A stretch of DNA of 64,000 nt from contig CAZGYG010000001.1 in NCBI GenBank assembly GCA_964530335.1, forward strand, positions 92,249-156,248. The letters run 5' to 3'. Origin of the DNA: VGDP01 sp964530335. GTDB taxonomy: Bacteria > Pseudomonadota > Alphaproteobacteria > SP197. Positions 41,353-52,448 of this stretch are shown piece after piece. The translations under genes and the position numbers were made by a program. The stretch's first letter is position 1. Every line of letters begins with the position of its first letter. Below the pieces are notes generated by a model. That model was given only the letters and a program-made list of their open reading frames with translations. It was not told the DNA's origin and ran no database searches.

Positions 41353-42493
41353 CGTCGCCGTCGATCTCGACGAAGGTGTCGGTGAAGAAGCCGTTGAACC
41401 GCGTGGCGTTGGCGTTGCTGTAGGCGCCGACCTGGTCGATCTCGATCCAGTCGCCCTCGCGGATGTCGTCGGGCAGCGCGTAGGGGTGCGGCAGCACGTC
41501 GACCGAATCGCAGGTCGGCCCGTTCAGGATGAACTCGGCCGTGCGCGCGCCGAACTCGCCGTCGAGCCGGATCGCCCGCGCCGGCAGCCGGATGTTGGCG
41601 ACCTTGGTTTCCGACAGCCCGCCGTAGAGCCCATCGTTGATGTAAAGCTGGCCGTCCTTGCGCAACTGGACCTGGACCAGGAGCGACATGCCGTCGGCGA
41701 CCATGGCCCGACCGGGCTCGCACATCAGCACGCAGTCGTTGCGCAGCTTGAGCGACTTGGCGGCGCGCACGATCTCGTCGACGAAGGTCTCGAGCGGCGG
41801 CGCCTGGGTGCCGGGATAGGACGCGGGGAAGCCGCCGCCCACGTCGAGCACCTGGATCGCCACGCCCGACCGTTCGATGACCTCGCCCGCGAGCTCCATG
41901 GCCTTGGTGTAGGCGAGCGGCGTCGTGCACTGGGAGCCGACGTGGAAGGCGAGCCCTGGAACGAGCCCCTCCTTGTCGACCCGCGCGAGCAGCGCCGCCG
42001 CGTCCTCGGGCGGGGCGCCGAACTTGGCCGACAGGTCGTAGAGCGCCTCGGTCTTCGGGGTCTGCATGCGGACCACGACGGTCAGCCCTTCGTCGTTGGT
42101 CTCCTCGAGCAGCTTGGTCAGCTCGGCGTCGTGGTCGACGACGTACTGGCGCACGCCGTAGACCTCGCGCGCGCTCTGGATCACCGCGCGGCCCTTGACC
42201 GGGTGCATGAAGTACGGCTCGACATCGCGGAACATCTCGCGCACCTGGGCGATCTCGGGCAGCGAGGCCACGTCGAAGTGCCGGATGCCGGCATCGTAAA
42301 GCGCCTGCACAACGTCCGGGTGCGGATTGCACTTGAGCGCGTACAGCACGCGCCCGGGAAACAGGTCGAGGAAACGCCGCGCCGTGCGCCGCAGAACCTT
42401 GGGCTTGAGGCAGTAGACGGGGTAGCTGGGCGTCAGCGCCTGGGCCACCGCCCGCGCGTCGTGGAAGGTCGGCCGGGGCTTCCGGCCCATCAT
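41339..42493 (-). CDS. type III PLP ornithine/lysine decarboxylase
   Basis: 384 residues from ATG 42493 (ATG 42490 also possible). Fold-type III decarboxylase: Schiff-base Lys54 in LYALKCNPHPDVV, DVGGGFPASYPG, phosphate-binding CEPGRAMVADG and the C-terminal GPTCDSVDVL with the active-site Cys-Asp pair. Group includes eukaryote-like ornithine decarboxylases and alphaproteobacterial lysine/ornithine decarboxylases. It makes putrescine or cadaverine, so the Pot-type transporter nearby could share this metabolism. It starts 17 bases after ssb on the same strand. Confidence 0.93.
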   Translation of the reverse strand: MMGRKPRPTFHDARAVAQALTPSYPVYCLKPKVLRRTARRFLDLFPGRVLYALKCNPHPDVVQALYDAGIRHFDVASLPEIAQVREMFRDVEPYFMHPVKGRAVIQSAREVYGVRQYVVDHDAELTKLLEETNDEGLTVVVRMQTPKTEALYDLSAKFGAPPEDAAALLARVDKEGLVPGLAFHVGSQCTTPLAYTKAMELAGEVIERSGVAIQVLDVGGGFPASYPGTQAPPLETFVDEIVRAAKSLKLRNDCVLMCEPGRAMVADGMSLLVQVQLRKDGQLYINDGLYGGLSETKVANIRLPARAIRLDGEFGARTAEFILNGPTCDSVDVLPHPYALPDDIREGDWIEIDQVGAYSNANATRFNGFFTDTFVEIDGDDADG

Positions 42494-42510
42494 CGTGCGC
42501 GGCGCATGGT

Positions 42511-42984
42511 TCAGAACGGGATGTCGTCGTCGAGATCGTCGGACTTGCCACCCCGTGTGCCGCGTTCCTGGCCACCGCGCTCCTGGCCGCCGGAACCTTC
42601 GGTGTCGGACCCGCCGGATTCGCCGCCGCCGCCGCGCGCATCGAGCATGGTCAGCTCGCCGCGGAAGTTCTGCAGGACGACCTCGGTCGAGTAGCGCTCC
42701 TGCCCGTCCTTGTCGGTCCATTTCCGCGTCTGGAGCTGGCCCTCGATGTAGACCTTCGAGCCCTTGTGCAGGTACTTCTGCGCCACTTCGCACAATCGTT
42801 CGTTGAAGATGACGACGCGGTGCCACTCGGTCTTTTCTTTCCGCTCGCCCGAGGCCTTGTCGCGCCACGACTCGGATGTGGCGAGGTTCAGGTTGCACAC
42901 TGGCTTGCCATCGTTCAGGTGGCGGACTTCCGGGTCCCGGCCCAGGTTGCCGATGAGGATGACCTTGTTGACGCTGCCGGCCAT
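42511..42984 (-). CDS. ssb: single-stranded DNA-binding protein
   Basis: 157 residues. OB fold: NKVILIGNLGRDPEVRHL, WHRVVIFNERLCEVAQKYL, GSKVYIEGQLQTRKWTDKDG. The flexible Gly/Ser/Glu-rich linker (about 118-145) ends in DLDDDIPF, the tail that recruits repair and replication proteins. It is divergent from, but 5.5 kb away from, uvrA, its usual neighbour in proteobacteria. Confidence 0.97.
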   Translation of the reverse strand: MAGSVNKVILIGNLGRDPEVRHLNDGKPVCNLNLATSESWRDKASGERKEKTEWHRVVIFNERLCEVAQKYLHKGSKVYIEGQLQTRKWTDKDGQERYSTEVVLQNFRGELTMLDARGGGGESGGSDTEGSGGQERGGQERGTRGGKSDDLDDDIPF

Positions 42985-43110
42985 GGACGTGCCTTTCCCG
43001 AAGCTAGGGTTGCTGGGGCAGATTTAACCGGATTCGGACCGCATCCGCTACACCGCCGCGGGACGCGTGATTGGCGGCGGTTGCGCGCGGTCGGACCACA
43101 GCCGGAGGCG

Positions 43111-43875
43111 TCAACAGCCTGCTTGCCCGCCGACGTAGGCCGCGCCGAACGTCCGGCGGAGCAATTCGATGCACTCGCCAAGGTTCTCGGCGTCTCTCAG
43201 ATCGTTCGGATCGGCGGATTCCGTGGCGGCGGCAGGTATGCGACGACACAACTCGTCCGCTTCGCTCGACCGGCCGAGCCTTCGGTACACCGAGGCGAGC
43301 TGCTCGACGCCAGCCCTAATCTCCCCGCTGCCCGGGTCGAACGTGGCCTCCTTGAGCTTCAAGGATTGCACGAGCATGGGTTCGGCCTCGCCCCAAAGCT
43401 TTTGCAGCGAGTACGACGCCGCGATCAATTCGTAGACAGCGGAGACTGCGGTTTTTTCGGCGAGGCTGGAGCCGGCGTACTTCAACAGCACCAGCGCGCG
43501 CTCGGCGGATCGCTTCGCATCCTCATGCCGTCCCTGAGCGGCATGCGTCAACGAACTCATCGCATGCGTCAGCGATTGACGAACGTCGCCGAATCGAAAT
43601 GAGTCCGCCTCGTGAAGTGACGTCTCGATGTGCTCGTTGGCGGCTGCGTTGTCGCCCGCTCCGACGGCCGCGCAGCTCGCTGAAAAGCCGAGCGCCCAGG
43701 GGGACGTATCGGATTTGACGCCGCCGGTAAATTCGAAACTGCTGATCCCGAGCGCCAAAACTACGAAGATCGCGCCGAACACGAAGGTCATGGCTATGAC
43801 ACGAGGGCTCAGGAATGGAGCGAGCCCTTGTGCGGAACGCTCGATGTCGAACCCGGATTTCGGTGGGTCTTCCAT
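43111..43875 (-). CDS. hypothetical membrane-anchored TPR-like protein
   Basis: 254 residues. A short cytosolic N-terminus is followed by one membrane segment (about 28-48, VIAMTFVFGAIFVVLALGIS). The rest is TPR-like helical repeats, e.g. GRHEDAKRSAERALVLLKYA, SYSLQKLWGEAEPMLVQSL and EQLASVYRRLGRSSEADEL. Codon use is less GC-rich than its neighbours. No function is recognised. It could be a scaffold or part of the adjacent two-component module, but this is a guess from position. Confidence 0.65.
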   Translation of the reverse strand: MEDPPKSGFDIERSAQGLAPFLSPRVIAMTFVFGAIFVVLALGISSFEFTGGVKSDTSPWALGFSASCAAVGAGDNAAANEHIETSLHEADSFRFGDVRQSLTHAMSSLTHAAQGRHEDAKRSAERALVLLKYAGSSLAEKTAVSAVYELIAASYSLQKLWGEAEPMLVQSLKLKEATFDPGSGEIRAGVEQLASVYRRLGRSSEADELCRRIPAAATESADPNDLRDAENLGECIELLRRTFGAAYVGGQAGC

Positions 43876-44095
43876 GATCTCGTTCCCTCGCGGTACGACC
43901 CTTTTGAACCGATTCGAGTCTGGGCCCTAAATCCGAAGTAATCCACGCGAAATCGCGCCCTAAGGTTCGGCGGACCGCGATGTTCGTCGCCGTGCCGCTC
44001 GCGAAGGCGTAGACGTGTACCGCGGCACGGATCTTGACGGCGCGGCGCCGACCGCGCGACGGTTGGGCATCCCCAACCCCGGGACCGGTTCGCCC

Positions 44096-44773
44096 ATGCG
44101 CATCCTGGTGATCGAGGACGACGACGCGACCGCGTCCTACCTGGTCAAGGGCCTGACCGAGTCCGGCTACACGGTCGAGCGCGCCGCGGACGGCCGCGAC
44201 GGCCTGTTCATGGCCTCCGAGGGCGGCTACGACGCCATCGTCGCCGACCGCATGATGCCCAAGCTCGACGGCCTGGCCGTGGTACGGGCGTTGCGCGAAT
44301 CGGGCGTGGTGACGCCGGTCCTGGTGCTCAGCGCGCTCGACCGGGTCGACGAGCGGGTGCGCGGGCTCAAGGCCGGCGGGGACGACTACCTGACCAAGCC
44401 GTTCGCCTTCGCCGAGCTGCTCGCACGGCTCGAGGCCCTGCTGCGCCGGCCGCCGCCGTCGGACACGGTGACCCGGCTCGCGGTCGGCGACCTTCACCTC
44501 GATTTGCTGACCCGCGGCGTGACGCGCGCTGGCCGCCGCATCGACCTCCAGCCGCGCGAGTTCAAGCTGCTCGAGTTCCTCATGCGCCGGGCCGGCCAGG
44601 TGGTGACCCGCACCATGCTCCTGGAAGGCGTGTGGGACTACCACTTCGACCCGCAGACCAACGTCATCGACGTCCACATCAGCCGGCTCAGGCAAAAAAT
44701 CGACAAGGACTTCGATCCGCCCCTTCTCCACACGGTACGCGGCGCGGGATACTGCCTGCGTGCGCCCGACTAG
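44096..44773 (+). CDS. OmpR-family response regulator
   Basis: 225 residues from ATG 44096. Receiver: ILVIEDDDAT, phosphorylation Asp51 in IVADRMMPKLDGL, Thr/Ser and Lys101 in LTKPFAFAE. Winged-helix DNA-binding domain (about 130-225): LQPREFKLLEFLMRRAGQVV, DVHISRLRQKIDKDF and TVRGAGYCL. It overlaps the histidine kinase by 14 bases and is surely its partner. No target operon is evident nearby. Confidence 0.93.
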   Translation: MRILVIEDDDATASYLVKGLTESGYTVERAADGRDGLFMASEGGYDAIVADRMMPKLDGLAVVRALRESGVVTPVLVLSALDRVDERVRGLKAGGDDYLTKPFAFAELLARLEALLRRPPPSDTVTRLAVGDLHLDLLTRGVTRAGRRIDLQPREFKLLEFLMRRAGQVVTRTMLLEGVWDYHFDPQTNVIDVHISRLRQKIDKDFDPPLLHTVRGAGYCLRAPD

Positions 44774-46160
44774 CCCGTTACGCAGCTCGGTCTTCCGCCT
44801 GTCGCTCGCCTTCGCGGCGGCGTTCGGCGGCTCCGCGTTGCTGCTGCTCGGGTTCCTCTACGTCCGTTCCGGCAACGTGCTCGACGCCGAGGCCGACGCC
44901 GTGATCGCCGCCGAGGCCGAAGGGCTGCGCCTCGACTACCGCGACCATGGGATGGTCGGCCTGGTCCAGGAGCTGCGCGAACGCCTGGTCGACGAGCGCG
45001 GACGCAACGCGATCTATCTGCTGGTCGATCCGGCCGGGCGGCCGATCGTCGGCAACCTGGCCGACTGGCCGCGCGAGGTTCGCCGCGACGGTCCGTGGGT
45101 CCTGCTCGATTTGCGCCGCTTCGAGGAGGGCGCCGCCGCGAAGGCCGAGGCGCGCGCCCTGGTGTTCGACCTGGCGGGCGGCCACCGCCTGCTGGTCGGC
45201 CGCGACCTGCGCGAGCGCGTCGAGCTCAGGCGCGCGACCCTCGAGGCCCTGGCCTCGTCGCTCGTCGCCACGGTCACGCTCGGGCTCGGCGGCGCCTACC
45301 TGCTCATGCGCCGGGTGTTGCGGCGCATCGACGCCGTCGAGCGGACGGCGGCGACGATCGTGCGCGGCGACCTCAGCCAGCGCGTGCCCCTGCTCGGCCG
45401 CGGCGACGAATTCGATCGGCTTGGCGCCCGGCTCAACGACATGCTCGCCGAGATCGAGCGGCTCATGGCGGCCATGCGCGAGGTCAGCGACAACGTCGCC
45501 CACGACCTGCGCCGGCCCTTGACCCGGCTCAAAGGCAGGCTCGAGGTCGCCCTGCTCGACCTCGCCGAGGACAACCCCGGGCGCCAGGCCATCGAATCCG
45601 CGATCGCCGAGACCGACACCCTGATCGAATCCTTCAACGCCCTGCTCACCATCGCGCGCGCCGAGGCGGTGACCCCCGAGGCCATGGAAGACATCGACCT
45701 GGTCGCTGTCGTGACCGACGCGGTCGAACTCTACCGGCCGCTCGCCGAGGAAAAAGGGCTCGCGCTCGACTTCGCGGCCGAGGGCGCCGTACCCACGCGC
45801 GGCCATGCCCAGTTGCTCGCCCAGGCGACGGCCAACCTGCTCGACAACGCGGTCAAGTACACGCCAGCGGGCGGGCGTATCGCCGTCACGGTCGCGCGCG
45901 ACGGCGACGCGGCGACGATCGCGGTGGCGGACGACGGCGCGGGCATTCCCGAATCCGAGCGCGAACGCGCGCCGCGCCGCTTCGTTCGCCTCGATGCCAG
46001 CCGCTCGACGCCCGGCAGCGGGCTCGGCCTCAGCCTGGTCGAAACGGTGGTCCGGCTGCACGGCGGTACGCTGCGCCTCGACGACAACCGCCCTGGCTTG
46101 CGCGCGATCCTGACCCTTCCGACCCCCGCCGCGACGATTTCTGCGCCCGTACGGGTTTGA
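44760..46160 (+). CDS. sensor histidine kinase
   Basis: 466 residues from GTG 44760. Two membrane segments (about 12-34 and 163-185) enclose a periplasmic sensor of about 125 residues. HAMP at about 185-235, HisKA with His248 in NVAHDLRRPLTRLKG, HATPase with LLDNAVKYTP, DDGAGIPE and GSGLGLSLVETV. It lacks a clear ligand-binding family. The signal is unknown. Confidence 0.93.
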   Translation: MRPTSPLRSSVFRLSLAFAAAFGGSALLLLGFLYVRSGNVLDAEADAVIAAEAEGLRLDYRDHGMVGLVQELRERLVDERGRNAIYLLVDPAGRPIVGNLADWPREVRRDGPWVLLDLRRFEEGAAAKAEARALVFDLAGGHRLLVGRDLRERVELRRATLEALASSLVATVTLGLGGAYLLMRRVLRRIDAVERTAATIVRGDLSQRVPLLGRGDEFDRLGARLNDMLAEIERLMAAMREVSDNVAHDLRRPLTRLKGRLEVALLDLAEDNPGRQAIESAIAETDTLIESFNALLTIARAEAVTPEAMEDIDLVAVVTDAVELYRPLAEEKGLALDFAAEGAVPTRGHAQLLAQATANLLDNAVKYTPAGGRIAVTVARDGDAATIAVADDGAGIPESERERAPRRFVRLDASRSTPGSGLGLSLVETVVRLHGGTLRLDDNRPGLRAILTLPTPAATISAPVRV

Positions 46161-46166
46161 TTAGCG

Positions 46167-46291
46167 CGAAATCCCTTCAGGCGGAGTCGTCATGGCCGGG
46201 CAAAGTCCCGGCCATCCACGCCTTCGGCCACGGTAGCACGTGGATGCCCGGCACGAGGCCGGGCATGACGGTTCCACTTGAAGGAATTGCG
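46167..46291. repeat. 125-base MITE-like palindromic element
   Basis: Outer inverted arms of about 35 bases (CGAAATCCCTTCAGGCGGAG on the left, matching CGCAATTCCTTCAAGTGGAA read from the right) agree at roughly four fifths of positions. They continue into GTCATGGCCGGGC and GTCATGCCCGGCC. The interior is rich in GCCCGG-type arms and CACGTGGATGCC. It lies between the kinase stop and the start of the repeat protein. No transposase is near, and the ends look like non-autonomous elements. Confidence 0.7.
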
Positions 46292-46305
46292 ACTTACATT
46301 GGCGC

Positions 46306-48192
46306 ATGTCCCTCGCCAGCCCGACTGACGCCGAACGCCGCCTGATCGCGTGCGCGGCGAAGGGCGAAGTCTTTAGAGCCGGCACCGACGTGCCGCCCGA
46401 CGTGGAGGACGCGACGCGCGACATCGACGGCGCGCTCGTCGCCACCCTGATCGCGGGTGATGGGCCCGATTGGCCCATCCATCGCTTCGGCGTACGGGTG
46501 ACGGGCGCGCGCATAATCGGCGACGTAGACCTCACCGGCGCAAAGGCTGCCGCAGCGGCCGAATTTCTTCTCTGTCGTCTGACTAACGACGTAACCCTCG
46601 GTAACGCTACCGTACGATCGTTCGCGTTGCTGCATTGCGAGGCGAATGGCTTCGATGCTTCCGAATTGCGAACCGGCGGTTCAATCGACCTAACCGGAAC
46701 TTCGTTTCGAGCGAACGTCAGCCTCTTTGGAGCAGACATCGGTGGCGAATTCTTGGCCAACGGCGCCAAGTTCACTATGAAGAAAGGCAACGCGCTGTCC
46801 TGCGACCGCATGACCGTGAAGGGGAGCGTGAGACTCAACAGCGCGGAATTCGCGGCCGAGGTGCGGTTCGGCGGAGCCGCCATCGGCGGCCAGTTCTCCG
46901 CCGACGGCGCCAAGTTCACCGGGACGGAAGGCAACGCGCTCAACTGCGACGGCATGACCGTGAAGGGTGACGTGTTTCTCGACGACAAAGCGGAGTTCGC
47001 GCGCGAGGTGAGGTTCCTTGGAGCCGACATCGGCGGCCAGTTCTCCGCCGACGGCGCCAAGTTCACCGCGAAGAAAGGCAATGCGCTGTCCTGCGACGGC
47101 ATGACCGCGAAAGGGGACGTGAGACTCGACAGAGCGGAATTTGCGCGCGAAGTCCGGTTCGGCGGAGCCGTCATCGGCGGCCAGTTCTCCGCCAACGTCG
47201 CCAAGTTCAGCGCGACGGAAGGCAGCGCGCTCGCCTGCGACGGCATGTCCGTAAAGGGGGCCGTGTTTCTCCGCGAAGCGGAGTTCGCGGGCGCCGTCAG
47301 GTTTCCCGCGGCGAAGCTTAAGAGCGACCTCGATATGATCGATGCAAGGTTCCTGGCAGGCGCCTCATTCATAGGGCAGGCATTGGAGGTCAATGGAGTG
47401 CTGTTGTGGCGCCCGAAGGAAATCGACGAGACCGTGGTCGTCACTCTCTATCTCGCCAAAGTAGGGCAACTCGCCGATCATCTGGACGCTTGGCCGAATG
47501 GGAGGACCATCCTAGATGGCCTCGTATACGAAAGGTTCGCGTCCGATACCGCGACTCGTGCGCCTAAGCGAATAGCCTGGCTCAAACGGCAGCCACCGAA
47601 GCACCTAGGAAAGGACTTCCGGCCGCAACCCTGGGAACAGCTTTACGCGGTCCTCAGGCGCGAGGGTCACGAGGATGATGCGAAAGAGGTCGGGATCGAG
47701 AAGCAAAGGGCGTTGCGGTCCAGCGGGACGCTCGGCTGGAGGCAGCGCCTCTGGAACCGGATTCTCGACGAGACCGTGAGGTTTGGCTTTCGGCCGGCGT
47801 GGTCTCTTCGCTGGATTCTCGGTTTCTGGCTCTTGGGCATGTTTATTTTCGCACTGGGCTACGACAATGGAATCGTGTTGCCTTCACGCGAGCGTGTCTA
47901 CCTCGATCCGGAATTTCGAGAGTGCTTCGACGGAAGCCAGCCGCCCAGCTCGTACCGAGCGCAACTCGAGGATTGTCTCAGTCCCGCGTACCCACGGTAC
48001 TCTTGGATTTTCTATTCGCTTGATGTGTTCCTGCCGATCGTCGACCTGCATCAGGAAACCTATTGGCTGCCGCACCCGGAACCTTGGTGGGGCTGGTTCT
48101 TCAGGGTCTATTTCTGGTTCCACATCCTGGCCGGATGGTTCCTGACGACGATAGCGGTGCTCGGGTTCACCGGCGCGGTGAAGCGGGAGTGA
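46306..48192 (+). CDS. membrane protein with four 48-49-residue repeats, 'membrane-associated oxidoreductase'-like
   Basis: 628 residues from ATG 46306. After an N-terminal region of about 145 residues come four near-identical repeats of 48-49 residues, each with a core such as IGGQFSADGAKFT, GNALNCDGMTVKGDV and EFAREVRF, likely stacking as a beta-helix. A charged linker (about 370-490) follows, then two membrane segments (about 503-520 and 604-624). Repeats of this kind are found in proteins that databases call membrane-associated oxidoreductases, but I see no cofactor site. Base composition is clearly less GC-rich than in the flanks, suggesting acquisition. Function unknown; a surface or toxin-like role is possible. 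Confidence 0.75.
   Translation: MSLASPTDAERRLIACAAKGEVFRAGTDVPPDVEDATRDIDGALVATLIAGDGPDWPIHRFGVRVTGARIIGDVDLTGAKAAAAAEFLLCRLTNDVTLGNATVRSFALLHCEANGFDASELRTGGSIDLTGTSFRANVSLFGADIGGEFLANGAKFTMKKGNALSCDRMTVKGSVRLNSAEFAAEVRFGGAAIGGQFSADGAKFTGTEGNALNCDGMTVKGDVFLDDKAEFAREVRFLGADIGGQFSADGAKFTAKKGNALSCDGMTAKGDVRLDRAEFAREVRFGGAVIGGQFSANVAKFSATEGSALACDGMSVKGAVFLREAEFAGAVRFPAAKLKSDLDMIDARFLAGASFIGQALEVNGVLLWRPKEIDETVVVTLYLAKVGQLADHLDAWPNGRTILDGLVYERFASDTATRAPKRIAWLKRQPPKHLGKDFRPQPWEQLYAVLRREGHEDDAKEVGIEKQRALRSSGTLGWRQRLWNRILDETVRFGFRPAWSLRWILGFWLLGMFIFALGYDNGIVLPSRERVYLDPEFRECFDGSQPPSSYRAQLEDCLSPAYPRYSWIFYSLDVFLPIVDLHQETYWLPHPEPWWGWFFRVYFWFHILAGWFLTTIAVLGFTGAVKRE
46741..47319 (+). repeat. four internal DNA repeats of 144, 147, 144 and 144 bases
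   Basis: Units begin at 46741, 46885, 47032 and 47176, each encoding GG(E/Q)FxANxAKF and the rest of the 48-49-residue repeat. The DNA is similar too (for example CGGCGGCCAGTTCTCCGCC recurs three times), indicating recent tandem expansion. Confidence 0.9.
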
Positions 48193-48229
48193 GAGTGCGA
48201 CGGGCACAATGCGGACCGCGTGCCGCCCG

Positions 48230-48306
48230 CCCCCTTCGACGCCGCCTGCGGCGTCGCTCAGGACAGGCTTCGAGACGGCCGCTTCGCGGCCTCCTCAGGG
48301 CGAACG
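48230..48306. repeat. intergenic palindromic repeat
   Basis: Contains CGACGCCGC-CT-GCGGCGTCG and GGCCGC-TTC-GCGGCC hairpins joined by CTCAGGACAGGCTTCGAGAC. Sequences with this CTCAGGACAGGCTTCGAGAC core recur between genes in many alphaproteobacteria and are probably small mobile or structural elements. It lies in the 292-base gap between the repeat protein and uvrA; no gene is visible there. Confidence 0.7.
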
Positions 48307-48484
48307 GCATCAACAGTGGCCGTTCGTGGTGAGGAGGTTGGCCGCGCAGCGGACGACCGTCCCGAACCGCGAATGACCCACCGCACGCGGCCAGTTCCGA
48401 TCGGACGAGACCCACCTTAGACGATGGTTTCCACCGCGGCGCCCGCTCGCCTATAGTGCGCGCCCTGACATTCCCGGAGCGCCG

Positions 48485-51340
<2,856 letters not shown>

Positions 51341-51347
51341 GCCTCCG

Positions 51348-52370
51348 TCAGAACCACTTGAACCGCTTGAGCACCCACAGCTCGATCGGGATGATGATCA
51401 GGATCGCCAGGCACAGGAAGGCGAATGCCCACGGCCCCTGATTCCCGGGAATCCCGCCCAGGTTGGCGCCGAAGATGCCGGCCAGCAGACTCGGCGGCAG
51501 GACCAGCGCGGCCAGGATCGAGAACCGGTGGGAAGACTTGGCGATCTTCTCTGTCGTCACCGCCGTCAGGTCCTCGTGCAGGATCGTGGCGCGGCCCCGG
51601 ATCGCGTCCAGGCTCTCGATGAACCGCTGCACCTTGTCGGCGCACTCGCGCAGGTGGGTGTGGTTCTTGCGCGACAGCCAGATCGCGTCCTCGGTCTGGA
51701 TGTGCAATAGCGCCTCCCGTTGCGGCGCCAGGTAGCGGCGCAACTCGATCGCGGCGTGGCGAACCGAGGCCAGGCGCTCGCGTACCTTGCTCGATTCGAT
51801 TTCGGTCAGCTTGTCCTCGAGCTCCTCGATGTCCTCCTCCATGCGGTCGATGATCGGCTCGGCGTACTTGACGAGCTTTTCGGCGATCTTGACCAACAGC
51901 CCGCCGGCGGTCGTGGGCCCGCGCTTCTGGGCCAGGGCGTCGCGGATGTCGCGCAGCGCGATGAGGTGATGGCCCTTGTCGCGCAGGGTGACGACCCGGC
52001 GCTCCTCGACCCAGATCTGAAGCGGCACCAGGTCCTGGTCGGGCGAGCTGTCGTCCGGGTCGTCGTCCACCCCCAGGTTGACGCCGCGCAGGACCACGAG
52101 CAGGCATTCCCCCACGTCCTCGACGCGGGGCCGGGATTCCTCGGCCAGGAGCGCCCGGCACGACACCGGGTCGATGCCGCTCTCGTTGTCGAGCCAGGCC
52201 CGGCATTCGGGCGTATCGCGCTCGAGATGGACCCACACGACGCCTTGGTCGGGCCGCCAGGCGCGCACGCCGGCCCAATCCAGGTAACGGCAACCGCCGA
52301 GGCCATCGAGCACGGCGGCGAAGCGGAGCCCGGCCTCCCGGCCCGCCACGGTAGGGGCGACGTGCTGCAT
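51348..52370 (-). CDS. CorA-family divalent cation transporter, ZntB-like
   Basis: 340 residues. A large cytosolic domain, a long stalk helix (about 170-270) and two C-terminal membrane segments. The pore motif is GIFGANLGGIPG, i.e. GAN in the place of GMN, with the GGIPG extension seen in ZntB-like members. It ends VLKRFKWF. ZntB proteins move zinc, CorA proteins magnesium; the altered motif leaves the ion open. It converges with uvrA (7 bases apart). Confidence 0.88.
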   Translation of the reverse strand: MQHVAPTVAGREAGLRFAAVLDGLGGCRYLDWAGVRAWRPDQGVVWVHLERDTPECRAWLDNESGIDPVSCRALLAEESRPRVEDVGECLLVVLRGVNLGVDDDPDDSSPDQDLVPLQIWVEERRVVTLRDKGHHLIALRDIRDALAQKRGPTTAGGLLVKIAEKLVKYAEPIIDRMEEDIEELEDKLTEIESSKVRERLASVRHAAIELRRYLAPQREALLHIQTEDAIWLSRKNHTHLRECADKVQRFIESLDAIRGRATILHEDLTAVTTEKIAKSSHRFSILAALVLPPSLLAGIFGANLGGIPGNQGPWAFAFLCLAILIIIPIELWVLKRFKWF

Positions 52371-52448
52371 GGTCGGCGCTCTCCTCGATGTCCCCGGTTA
52401 CGCCGGTGCCCATGTTAGTCTAGGTCGCGCGCAAGAGGACGCCTGATC

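Noticed and set aside
46741..47319. Regular repeats that might be a CRISPR array
   Set aside because: The units are 144-147 bases, in frame, and encode a continuous protein repeat; there are no short identical repeats with unrelated spacers.
43111..48192. A defence island between ssb and uvrA
   Set aside because: No nuclease, restriction, toxin-antitoxin or other known defence domain was recognised in the genes present.
48400..48484. LexA box upstream of uvrA
   Set aside because: I searched for GTTC-N7-GTTC and GAAC-N7-GAAC spacing before uvrA and ssb and saw none.
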